The notes beneath the pieces are model-generated. The model was given only the letters and a program-made list of their open reading frames with translations, did not search any database and was not told the DNA's origin. From an uncultured Clostridia bacterium (lineage in GTDB: Bacteria; Bacillota; Clostridia; Oscillospirales; Acutalibacteraceae): 36,010 nucleotides of DNA. A program made the position numbers and the translations under genes. The stretch lies in the NCBI GenBank assembly GCA_945863885.1, contig CAMAZY010000028.1, forward strand, positions 1 to 36,010. The letters are read 5' to 3'. This document shows, one piece after another, positions 29,046-36,010 of the stretch; the first letter of the stretch is position 1; the number at the start of each line of letters is the position of its first letter.

Positions 29046-29663
29046 ATGGACATCTATTTGAAATTTTCCGACCTTGAAATCAAAATACCGGTGCTCCCGG
29101 AAAGCTTTGAAATTTCCACGAAGCAAAACAACGAGACGGTGCAGATTGTCGCCTTCGGCGACCTGTTGTTAAAAGGGGGAAGAGGATTGAAGAGCATTTC
29201 GTTCTCTTCCTTTTTTCCGGCTTCCGCCGCGCATGCGGGCTACACGGTGCAAGCGAAATTCAAAGAGCCGTTTGCGCTTTGCAATTCGATTGAAAAACGC
29301 AAGGACAGCAGACAGACCGTGCGGCTCATCATCACCGAGACGAACATCAACGCCGAATTTTTAATTGACGAATTCAGCTACGGGCAAGAGGACGCGACCG
29401 GCGACGTCAGATACACGATTTCCATGACCGAATACCCGCGCCCGAAGGTCACCGTCACGAAGAACGGACAGAAGGCGTTAAGCCGCCAGCGGGGACAGAA
29501 AACGACCGAGGCGACAACCTACACGGTAAGACGGGGCGACACGCTCAAGTCCATCGCGAAGAAGTTTTTTGGCTCGTCAAAGAAGTTCACCGCTCTTGCT
29601 TCGCTCAACCACATTGAGCCGCCGTACAAGGTCACGGAAGGGACGGTGATTGTAATCAAATGA
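29046..29663 (+). CDS. LysM-domain tail protein (XkdP-like)
   Basis: The 205 residues divide into an N-terminal XkdP-like domain (FSDLEIKIPVLPESFEISTK, ...GLKSISFSSFFPA) and a C-terminal LysM domain at about 159-204 (YTVRRGDTLKSIAKKFFGSS, then LASLNHIEPPYKVTEGTVIV). LysM binds peptidoglycan. In contractile tails this protein sits between tube tip and baseplate hub. AAGGAGAAG precedes the ATG, and its end overlaps the next gene by ATGA. Confidence 0.93.
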   Translation: MDIYLKFSDLEIKIPVLPESFEISTKQNNETVQIVAFGDLLLKGGRGLKSISFSSFFPASAAHAGYTVQAKFKEPFALCNSIEKRKDSRQTVRLIITETNINAEFLIDEFSYGQEDATGDVRYTISMTEYPRPKVTVTKNGQKALSRQRGQKTTEATTYTVRRGDTLKSIAKKFFGSSKKFTALASLNHIEPPYKVTEGTVIVIK

Positions 29664-30802
29664 CAATCACGGTGAAACTCAAAAAGGGCGCAAGCCGATC
29701 GGTCATCTACGACATCAGCCGTCTTGTAACGAGTATCGGATGGAGCGGCAGCGCGTCCGAGGCTTCACGAAGCCTTGACCTTTCGGTCGTGCAAAATCCG
29801 TTTGACAAGGAGCTGATTTCGCCCGAAATCGAGACCGGCGACATCGTCTATTTTTACACCGACAGCGTTCTCCGGCTTGTCGGGCGCGTGGTATCAAAAA
29901 CCAAAACGTCAAGCCCCGGAGACGTCACGGTGAAGGTCTTTGACTTCATGAATCTGCTTTTAAAAAGCAAGGTCAGCTATGTGTTTAAAAACACGACGCC
30001 GGAAAAAATCGCAAGGCGCGTTCTGACTGACCTTGCCGTTCCGGTCGGGACGCTCAAGCGGACAGGCGTTGCGATTAAAAAGTGGATTGTTGACGAGGAA
30101 AGCGCGTACAACGTCATTATCGGTGCATATTACCGCGCCTATAAAAAAACGAAAGTGAAGTATATGCCGGTCATGGACGGCGTGAAGTTCTGCATCGTAG
30201 AAAAGGGCACGGACTCGGGCGCAATCTTACGGCTTGACGAAAATGTGACGGAATCTTCCGTAGACGAAAGCGCGGAGGATATCGTCAACCGCGTTGTGAT
30301 CTATGACGACAAGGGCAAAAAAATCGGCGTGGTGCAGGACAAAGACAGCATCCGGCTGTTCGGCATTTCGCAGGAAATATACAAAAAGGAAGACGGCGTC
30401 GCCCCGAAAGAGGGCGCAAGAGCGTTGCTTCAAAGTCCGACCAAAGAAGCGAAAATCAGCGCGCTCGGCAATATCGACTGCACCGCCGGGAAAAGCGTCA
30501 CAGTACAGGACACGGTGACCGGGCTGATAGGCAGGTTCTGGATTGAGGACGACAGCCACAGCTTTTCGGGTGGCACGCACACGATGAGCCTGACATTAAG
30601 CTTTCAAAATCTCATGGAAGGAGCCGAAGCGGACGGAGCGAAGCCGATTGCGACCGGGGACAGCGTGTGCTTTTACTCAACCGGCGGCGACAAGTTCCAT
30701 TCGGCAAGAAAATGCGGCACCGGGCTTGTTGCGCCGATTAAAAGTACGGTCAACGAAGCAGTCAAAGCCGGTAAGCAGAAATGTTCGAGGTGTTGGCGAT
30801 GA
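29660..30802 (+). CDS. Baseplate hub protein (XkdQ-like) with a Cys/His C-terminal extension
   Basis: Of 380 residues, about 1-325 fit XkdQ/gpD-like hub proteins (SLDLSVVQNPFDKELISPE, GDIVYFYTDSVLRLVGRVVS, TVKVFDFMNLLLKSKVSYVF, VNRVVIYDDKGKKIG, VQDTVTGLIGRFWIEDDSHS). The last about 47 residues are different: VCFYSTGGDKFHSARKCG and AGKQKCSRCWR form an H...C...CxxC pattern like the Ada-type metal-binding motif seen in some secreted proteins. It may bind zinc at the tail tip. It overlaps the next gene by ATGA. Confidence 0.88.
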   Translation: MTITVKLKKGASRSVIYDISRLVTSIGWSGSASEASRSLDLSVVQNPFDKELISPEIETGDIVYFYTDSVLRLVGRVVSKTKTSSPGDVTVKVFDFMNLLLKSKVSYVFKNTTPEKIARRVLTDLAVPVGTLKRTGVAIKKWIVDEESAYNVIIGAYYRAYKKTKVKYMPVMDGVKFCIVEKGTDSGAILRLDENVTESSVDESAEDIVNRVVIYDDKGKKIGVVQDKDSIRLFGISQEIYKKEDGVAPKEGARALLQSPTKEAKISALGNIDCTAGKSVTVQDTVTGLIGRFWIEDDSHSFSGGTHTMSLTLSFQNLMEGAEADGAKPIATGDSVCFYSTGGDKFHSARKCGTGLVAPIKSTVNEAVKAGKQKCSRCWR

Positions 30803-31080
30803 CAAGTTATCAGAAGATTTTAGCCGTCATGCGCTCGCAGGGCGCAAAGGACAACGAGAAGGGCGTACGGCTTGCCGAGGTGGGAGAGAACCTTTCGGTC
30901 ACGTCGGGAGGGCTTACGCTCGAAAGGGACGATCTGTTATACGCCGCGCACCTGATTTCGGGCTATCTTGACAAAAACGGACAGCCGGTCGAGCCGATCA
31001 AAAAGGGTGACGCGGTGCTGATTAAACGGCTGTCAGACGACAAATATGCCGTGATAGAAAGGGTGATTGACATTGCTTGA
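30799..31080 (+). CDS. DUF2577 baseplate protein (XkdR-like)
   Basis: I start at the ATG at 30799 overlapping the hub stop (ATGA), with CGAGGTG before it (93 residues); an in-frame ATG at 30781 inside the hub end is less likely. The sequence fits DUF2577: MTSYQKILAVMRSQGAKDNE, then VRLAEVGENLSVTSGGLTLE, DDLLYAAHLISGYL, PIKKGDAVLIKRLSDDKYAV. It is a beta-barrel (OB-like) component of the tail tip in PBSX-like phages. Confidence 0.88.
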   Translation: MTSYQKILAVMRSQGAKDNEKGVRLAEVGENLSVTSGGLTLERDDLLYAAHLISGYLDKNGQPVEPIKKGDAVLIKRLSDDKYAVIERVIDIA

Positions 31081-31486
31081 GGTTTTCGATTCTCTCACAG
31101 AAGAGGAAGCACAGGATGAGCCGATTTTAAGAGAATACGGCATTGACTTTGAAACCGGGAAGCTGAACGGCAAAATTGTCGAGGGAAAAGACGCGCTTCG
31201 GGTGTGGATTTATTTCGCGCTGAAAATTGCACGGTATCGGTACCGCATGTTTACATGGGACTACGGCAACGAGTTCGAGGATCTCATCGGCACGGCGTAT
31301 TCCATTGACTACCGGCTTTCGGAAATCGAGCGCATGACGCGCGAATGTCTCACGGCGCACCCGAACATTCAGGGCATCAGCGACTTTGAAGCGGAGTTTT
31401 CGGGAAGCACGCTGAAAATACGCTTCACGGTCGACAGCGATTTCGGTCTTTTCACCGAAGAAACGGAGGAGCAGAACATTGTTTGA
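31067..31486 (+). CDS. DUF2634 baseplate wedge protein (XkdS-like, gp25 type)
   Basis: No ATG is available. The start is TTG at 31067 or, with better spacing from GAAAGGGTGA, TTG at 31073. The 137-139 residue product contains YGIDFETGKLNGKIVEGKDA, LRVWIYFALKIARYRYRMFT and WDYGNEFEDLIGTAYSIDYR, as in DUF2634 and gp25-type sheath initiators of contractile tails. It overlaps the genes on both sides. Confidence 0.88.
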   Translation: MTLLEVFDSLTEEEAQDEPILREYGIDFETGKLNGKIVEGKDALRVWIYFALKIARYRYRMFTWDYGNEFEDLIGTAYSIDYRLSEIERMTRECLTAHPNIQGISDFEAEFSGSTLKIRFTVDSDFGLFTEETEEQNIV

Positions 31487-32531
31487 AAATCTGACACAAG
31501 AATATTTTATGGACAAGGCACTTGAGCAGGCAGGGACGATGAACGTCAGCACGGTCGAGGGGTCGCTCACTTACAACGCCGCCGCGATGATGGCGGTCAT
31601 GATCGAGGATGCGTTCGATAAGGCAGAAGAAATCTATCTCAACGCATTCCCGGACACCTGCGACAGAGAGCATCTGATTCGATTTTGCAGAGATAAGGGA
31701 ATTGTTCCGAAAAGCGCAACAAAAGCCGTGTGGCTTGCGCGTTCAAACTGCGCGCTTACAGAAGGTACCGTGCTTTTATCAAATGACAAAAGCTTCACCG
31801 TTACGGCGCAAAACGGACAGGACGAAAGCGGATTTCTTCTTGAAATTACCTGCGGCGAAGCCGGAACGGACGGCAACACCGCGCCGGGGTTCTTAGACAC
31901 CGAACAGGTTGTCGAGGGCTTCGAAAGGTGCGAAGCGGTAAGGGTTCTGACACCGGGAGAGGACGACGAGGACACCGAGCATCTACGCGAACGGTATTTC
32001 GGGACGTTCTCGCTTCCCGGGCAGTTCGGCAACGAACGCTACTATAAAGAGCTGATCTTATCCGTGACGGGCATATCAGCGGCGCGGGTCTATGTGCTCG
32101 ACAGCGACCGGAACAACATCATCTTACAGGTGGTAGGCGAAAACGGCGCGCCGGTGACACAGCAGACGCTTGACAAGGCGGTCGGCTTCATGGAAAGCTT
32201 CGTGGCGGTCGGGAGAAGTTTAAGCGTGATTGCCGCCGGAGAAGTACCGGTGAACCTTACGATGACGGTCAAGGTCAGCGAAAGCGACACAAGAGAGGAC
32301 GCGCAAGCCGAAATTGAAAAGGCGGTAGACGCGTATCTAAAGGCATTAAACCTAGGCTTCGGAAACGGCAAGGGGCTTTCGCTCAGACTTACGGCAATTG
32401 AAAGTCTGATCTATGCGCTCGGGACGGTTGAGGACTGCGAAGTGCTGACAATCAACGGCGCGCATCAGAACCTGACGCTTGACGCAGATCAGATTTTTAC
32501 GATGGGAGAGATGACGGTTGACTTTAGCTGA
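31479..32531 (+). CDS. Baseplate J-like protein (XkdT-like)
   Basis: The 350-residue protein begins at TTG 31479, eight nt after GGAGGAG. Baseplate_J features are IGIVPKSATKAVWLARSNCA-like (KGIVPKSATKAVWL), GTVLLSNDKSFTVTAQNGQD, ITCGEAGTDGNTAPGFL, and DEDTEHLRERYFGTFSLPGQ followed by GNERYYKELILSVTGISAAR. It is the wedge protein linking baseplate and sheath. It overlaps the DUF2634 gene by eight bases. Confidence 0.93.
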   Translation: MFENLTQEYFMDKALEQAGTMNVSTVEGSLTYNAAAMMAVMIEDAFDKAEEIYLNAFPDTCDREHLIRFCRDKGIVPKSATKAVWLARSNCALTEGTVLLSNDKSFTVTAQNGQDESGFLLEITCGEAGTDGNTAPGFLDTEQVVEGFERCEAVRVLTPGEDDEDTEHLRERYFGTFSLPGQFGNERYYKELILSVTGISAARVYVLDSDRNNIILQVVGENGAPVTQQTLDKAVGFMESFVAVGRSLSVIAAGEVPVNLTMTVKVSESDTREDAQAEIEKAVDAYLKALNLGFGNGKGLSLRLTAIESLIYALGTVEDCEVLTINGAHQNLTLDADQIFTMGEMTVDFS

Positions 32532-33060
32532 TTATCCTGTGCCGGAGGTATTGATGTGCATCCCGGAAATCCGATTTTGTAATTCATTAGCCGAAAAGTG
32601 GGTCAGCTTCTTTTTAGAAAAGCTCATGGAGCTTGATAAGGAAATTCACCCGGAAACGGCAAGCGAAGAGGGGCTTTCCCGCTTCGAAAAGATGGTTGGC
32701 ATCACGCCGAGGGAGACGGACACAACAGAAGAACGGCGGTTTCGCGTTACCGTGGCAAGAAAGGTCATTGACGTGCTCAATGTAAGGAACATTATCGACC
32801 TGATAGAAGACCTGACGCACGGGGACTGCCGAGTGATCATTGACAAGGCGGCGCAGACCGTCACGGTAAAGGTCGGACTGACAAGCAAGAAGATGTTTTC
32901 GCTTGTTGAAAAAACAGTACGCGATTATATTCCGGTTGACATGCGGGCAGACGTGATTCAGATGTACAACCGATACATTGACTACGCCGGAAAGACCTAT
33001 GCAGAACTTTCCGAAAAGACATTCAAGCAACTAAAAGAGGAGGTACTTGACAATGAGTAA
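32518..33060 (+). CDS. YmfQ/DUF2313-type tail protein (XkdU-like)
   Basis: The 180-residue protein starts at TTG 32518 after GGGAGAGATGAC, overlapping the previous stop. LAEKWVSFFLEKLMELDKEI, GLSRFEKMVGITPRETDTTE, RRFRVTVARKVIDVLNVRNI and VRDYIPVDMRADVIQMYNRY fit the XkdU/YmfQ family, a baseplate part preceding the fibre genes. Three baseplate genes in a row use TTG starts. Confidence 0.85.
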   Translation: MTLADYPVPEVLMCIPEIRFCNSLAEKWVSFFLEKLMELDKEIHPETASEEGLSRFEKMVGITPRETDTTEERRFRVTVARKVIDVLNVRNIIDLIEDLTHGDCRVIIDKAAQTVTVKVGLTSKKMFSLVEKTVRDYIPVDMRADVIQMYNRYIDYAGKTYAELSEKTFKQLKEEVLDNE

Positions 33061-33934
33061 AACCACAAGCGACTATTTAGGGCTGACGCTTCGCGACAAC
33101 AACGAGTTTGTTGACACCGAGGTTGACGCGGAGAACTTCCGCAAGATTGACGGGGAGCTTCAGACGCTCTCCGCAAAGGAAGTCACCAAAGCGACCTGCA
33201 CGGCGGAGTATTCGGCGGCGGACGGCTGTTTCATTCATTCCGTCACGAGAGGGGACAGAAAATCGAATGTACTGCTTTTCACACCGGCGCGGATTCTTAC
33301 ATCGAAAGACATCGTAAGGCTTGACGGAAATGACGTCGCGGTCAAAAGCCTGTTAAGCGGCAACGCAATGCCGTACAAGTGCTTCTGGCCGGGGGTGACA
33401 ACGCTTGCTTTCTTCGACGCGCCAAACAACACACTGTACGTCAAGCCGTCAAACCCGGTGCTTGATGGTCGATATGAGACCAACTACCGTTTCGGAAAAT
33501 TAGTGATCACCGATTCAAAAACCGGTGAAGAAAAGCGTTTCACATGTGATCCGACCGTACCGACTTTTGAAACAACGCTTGAAGACGGCGTAAGCTATGT
33601 CGGAACCGGGATTCAGTTTCAAAAGTTTGACGGAATCGTATGGGCACTCGGCGTTTTAAACGTCAGCTACAGCGGAGAGAAGAAAACCATCCTGTCTATC
33701 ACGGAGCAAGACGGAACAGCGGAGAATATCGCGCTCAACCATCTCGGCGTGAACGATCACTTTTTATCGGCATGCAACGGATACAAAATCGCGCGGCTCG
33801 AGTGGAAGAACGCTTCAGACGGCAACTCGGTTCTTCTTATACTTCACTATATCTGGGACTTAGCGACCGGAAAGCAGGCGGCAAACGGAACCTATGAGGT
33901 ATCGGTTGACAGCCACTACTACTCAGGTGAATAA
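33053..33934 (+). CDS. Tail-fibre-region protein, family unknown
   Basis: I choose the ATG at 33053 after AGAGGAGG (293 residues) over a nearby in-frame TTG at 33047. The N-terminus DYLGLTLRDNNEFVDTEVDA, then NFRKIDGELQTLSAKEV, is typical of proteins that attach to the baseplate. The remainder is beta-rich (FWPGVTTLAFFDAPNNTLYV, LDGRYETNYRFGKLVITDSK, HYIWDLATGKQAANGTYEV). It lies between baseplate and the collagen-like fibre gene, so a fibre or fibre-adapter role is likely. It has no enzymatic motif. Confidence 0.7.
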   Translation: MSKTTSDYLGLTLRDNNEFVDTEVDAENFRKIDGELQTLSAKEVTKATCTAEYSAADGCFIHSVTRGDRKSNVLLFTPARILTSKDIVRLDGNDVAVKSLLSGNAMPYKCFWPGVTTLAFFDAPNNTLYVKPSNPVLDGRYETNYRFGKLVITDSKTGEEKRFTCDPTVPTFETTLEDGVSYVGTGIQFQKFDGIVWALGVLNVSYSGEKKTILSITEQDGTAENIALNHLGVNDHFLSACNGYKIARLEWKNASDGNSVLLILHYIWDLATGKQAANGTYEVSVDSHYYSGE

Positions 33935-33945
33935 GAGGTGAGAAC

Positions 33946-36010
33946 ATGACAGTTCAACTGACGGTTCAAGACAAGGTGATCACGCATGAGGGCAAGCGGA
34001 CGCTCGACATTCATCTTGTCGGAGACAACGACGGATATGGATTTCGCTTTTTACAAGACGAAAAACACAACGCAGACTTTGTTCTCTTCCGCAAGGACGG
34101 CAAGGACTATCCGCCGGTCGCGATACAAGACGGGCAGGACGTGCCGGTGCCGAGGGCAGTTTTAAAAGAAGGCGAATTCACGTTCGGCATCTATTCGGAC
34201 GGATACGCCACCGAGCCGATGACGGCAAGGGTTACAGGCTCGATCCTCAACGAAAGCGGCATTCCGACGGAAGAGCCGAAGAAAACCCAGGTCGAACAGC
34301 TGATTGCGCTTGCGAACGGGATTTTCTCTGTCGAAAAAGCCGAGATTGACGAAAGCGGCGAACTGCTTGTGACCTTGCGGTCGGGGAACGAAGAAAAGAC
34401 ACTCCATGCGGGCACGGCACGCGGCAACGGCATTTTGAAGATGGAACAGACCACCGAAAGCGACAAGGACGGCGGCACGAATGAGGTCACCATCACGTTC
34501 ACGAACGGGGAAACGACCGTCTTGCGCTTTTTAAACGGCAGGCGCGGAAACGGCATCGAAAGGATGGAGCAGACCGAAACGAGCGCAGACAGCGGCGCGG
34601 TCAACCGCTTCACGTTCACAACCTCTGACGGAGAAGAAGCTGTTTTTGAAGTCCGAAACGGCGCGAAGGGCGACAAAGGCGACGCCGCCACAATCAAATC
34701 CGTGACCGCCGTCACCGTTGAACCCGAAAGCATGGCGACCGCCACCAACGAGGGCACGACCTCTGACGCTGAACTTGTGTTCAAAATCCCGAGAGGCGAA
34801 AAGGGAGACAAGGGCGACAAGGGTGATAAGGGAGACAAGGGCGATTCGTTCACCTACTCTGACTTCACCGCTGAACAGCTTGCAAATCTGAAAGGCGAGA
34901 AAGGCGACAAAGGCGACAAGGGCGACAAAGGTGACAAAGGCGACAAAGGCGACACCGGCGATACGCCGCAGCTATCCGTCGGAACGGTCACGACCGTAGC
35001 CCCTACCGAATCCGCTTCGGCAACTATGACAGGAACAAAAGAAGAACCTGTATTGAATCTGAGTATTCCGAGGGGTAGCGTTACGGACGGAGATGTTGAC
35101 CCTGATAAAACAACGTGGATGAGACGGGTGTTTTACAATATCTTTGACAAGAACACGATACTTGACGGGTATGGTTTAAACATTTCAGGAAATATCACTG
35201 GCGACGGAACAATTGATAGTTTTGTCAGTGATTATATTTCCGTTTTTCCATTAACTGCATATAGAATGTCAACTGCATGTTATGTAAGATTTTTTGACTA
35301 CAACAAGAATTGTGTTGGTAACATCAATAATCTAAATAATACGATAATAACCATTCCGAGTAATGTGCATTTCATTCGTATTACAAATGCAAAGAGTAAG
35401 GTTGATATTAACAATTTTCAAGTGCATGAATATTTCAAAGGTAATTCATTTCCTTATAGTGAGTATAAGACCGATTATATTATTGTTCCTTCCGATGACG
35501 AATACTCGGAGATGATTCGGGATATTTCATCAAAAAATACTTGGGATTTAATTGAAGAAGCAAACCGCTTCGTTGACTACAACACGGGGGTGCTTTCTGA
35601 TGAGCAAGTCAAAGCAGGATATCTCTCGATTCTTCAGACGGCGGGATATGCCAACGTAAGAAGCCAGCTTGACTGGGAGTATATCAGCGGAGCAGGTTCA
35701 ACTAAGTGGTTTTCACCTAAATCAGATGCTGTTATACCGAAAAAAATCGTATTTTCATTTTCGAGTGAAGATTATCCTGCCAATTACAAAAATAAGCAAA
35801 ACAATGAAAAATACGAAGGTGTTACTGATTTAATTTTTGATTATTCCGCAAAGAAATCAACATATTTAGGCGAAGGCGTTTCGGGCATATCTGATTCGAA
35901 CGGCTGCGGACTCAAAGAAATCAGCAAGTCTGTATGTTCTATTGTTTTTCCGAAGAATATAGGAATTATAGGTGTCTGGTCGTATGGCAATATGCCAAAT
36001 CTCGAAAAAA
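33946..36010 (+). CDS. Collagen-like tail fibre, 3' end outside the window
   Basis: An open frame of 688 codons runs from the ATG at 33946 (AGAGGTGAGAAC before it) to the window edge. Residues 1-120 form a BppU-like N-terminal domain that should anchor to the baseplate (LTVQDKVITHEGKRTLDIHL). Residues about 158-240 hold two to three copies of a 37-residue beta unit (GNGILKMEQT, GNGIERMEQT). Collagen-like Gly-Asp-Lys repeats follow at about 237-246, 284-300 and 317-340. From about residue 388 (35110) the DNA becomes AT-rich and the protein resembles receptor-binding tips. The end is missing, so full length is unknown. Confidence 0.88.
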   Translation, partial: MTVQLTVQDKVITHEGKRTLDIHLVGDNDGYGFRFLQDEKHNADFVLFRKDGKDYPPVAIQDGQDVPVPRAVLKEGEFTFGIYSDGYATEPMTARVTGSILNESGIPTEEPKKTQVEQLIALANGIFSVEKAEIDESGELLVTLRSGNEEKTLHAGTARGNGILKMEQTTESDKDGGTNEVTITFTNGETTVLRFLNGRRGNGIERMEQTETSADSGAVNRFTFTTSDGEEAVFEVRNGAKGDKGDAATIKSVTAVTVEPESMATATNEGTTSDAELVFKIPRGEKGDKGDKGDKGDKGDSFTYSDFTAEQLANLKGEKGDKGDKGDKGDKGDKGDTGDTPQLSVGTVTTVAPTESASATMTGTKEEPVLNLSIPRGSVTDGDVDPDKTTWMRRVFYNIFDKNTILDGYGLNISGNITGDGTIDSFVSDYISVFPLTAYRMSTACYVRFFDYNKNCVGNINNLNNTIITIPSNVHFIRITNAKSKVDINNFQVHEYFKGNSFPYSEYKTDYIIVPSDDEYSEMIRDISSKNTWDLIEEANRFVDYNTGVLSDEQVKAGYLSILQTAGYANVRSQLDWEYISGAGSTKWFSPKSDAVIPKKIVFSFSSEDYPANYKNKQNNEKYEGVTDLIFDYSAKKSTYLGEGVSGISDSNGCGLKEISKSVCSIVFPKNIGIIGVWSYGNMPNLEK

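Noticed and set aside
34191-34853. 220-codon minus-strand frame opposite the collagen-like fibre
   Set aside because: The low-complexity SPLSPLSP product is simply the reverse of the GDK repeats.
33946-36010. Diversity-generating retroelement at the fibre
   Set aside because: No reverse transcriptase or template/variable repeat pair is visible in the window; the 3' end of the fibre is missing, so it cannot be excluded beyond the edge.
1-36010. CRISPR array, rRNA genes or insertion sequence transposase
   Set aside because: No regularly spaced repeats of the right size, no rRNA sequence and no transposase frame were seen on either strand.

Overview
The window is the left 36 kb of an integrated tailed-phage genome (prophage) next to a bacterial tRNA cluster. 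The host looks like a gut Clostridia/Firmicutes member, probably of the Oscillospiraceae type. The reasons are strong purine-rich ribosome binding sites (AAGGAGG), moderate GC, PBSX-like (Xkd) tail genes, ImmA/IrrE plus XRE repressor architecture, and dispersed palindromic repeats of the kind I recall from such genomes. Species cannot be named from sequence alone.

Layout. Positions 1-410 are host: the 3' part of tRNA-Phe, tRNA-Gly, a duplicated tRNA-Gly 3' tail with a palindromic repeat, tRNA-Cys and a terminator. Positions 477-3253 (minus strand) are the lysogeny arm: candidate integrase arm sites, a tyrosine integrase, a small membrane-anchored protein with its own promoter (moron-like), an ImmA/IrrE metalloprotease and an XRE repressor. 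The switch lies at 3253-3412, with back-to-back promoters and an 18-bp perfect palindromic operator that recurs after the Cro-like gene. Positions 3412-6397 are early small genes (Cro-like, tandem HTH, XRE, DUF3846, coiled coil).

Positions 6394-14299 form a DNA-metabolism and possible DNA-modification island: an SNF2-like helicase fused to a beta-class methyltransferase, a PAPS-reductase-like enzyme, a ParB-like protein, Zn-ribbon proteins, an XF1762/GNAT-like protein with Mom-like features, a DUF4406 nucleotide-hydrolase-like protein and a DUF3850 (ASCH/PUA-like) protein. Positions 14273-16894 form a replication module: an HUH (rolling-circle type) endonuclease, SSB, a VRR-NUC nuclease and an ArpU/RinA-like late regulator. 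In front of the HUH gene, on the opposite strand, is a consensus sigma-70 promoter (TTGACA-17-TATAAT) followed about 75 nt later by a terminator. I read this as an undescribed antisense RNA that could control the HUH gene as countertranscribed RNAs do in rolling-circle plasmids.

Positions 16990-24592 are the packaging and head genes (HNH, TerS, TerL, HK97-type portal, protease, capsid, connectors). Positions 24716-33934 are a contractile (myovirus) tail in the PBSX order: sheath, tube, XkdN-like chaperone with a textbook -1 frameshift site, tape measure, LysM/XkdP, XkdQ hub, DUF2577, DUF2634, baseplate J, YmfQ-like. Positions 33946-36010 hold a fibre with collagen-like GDK repeats that runs off the window. 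Lysis genes and the right attachment site are not in the window.
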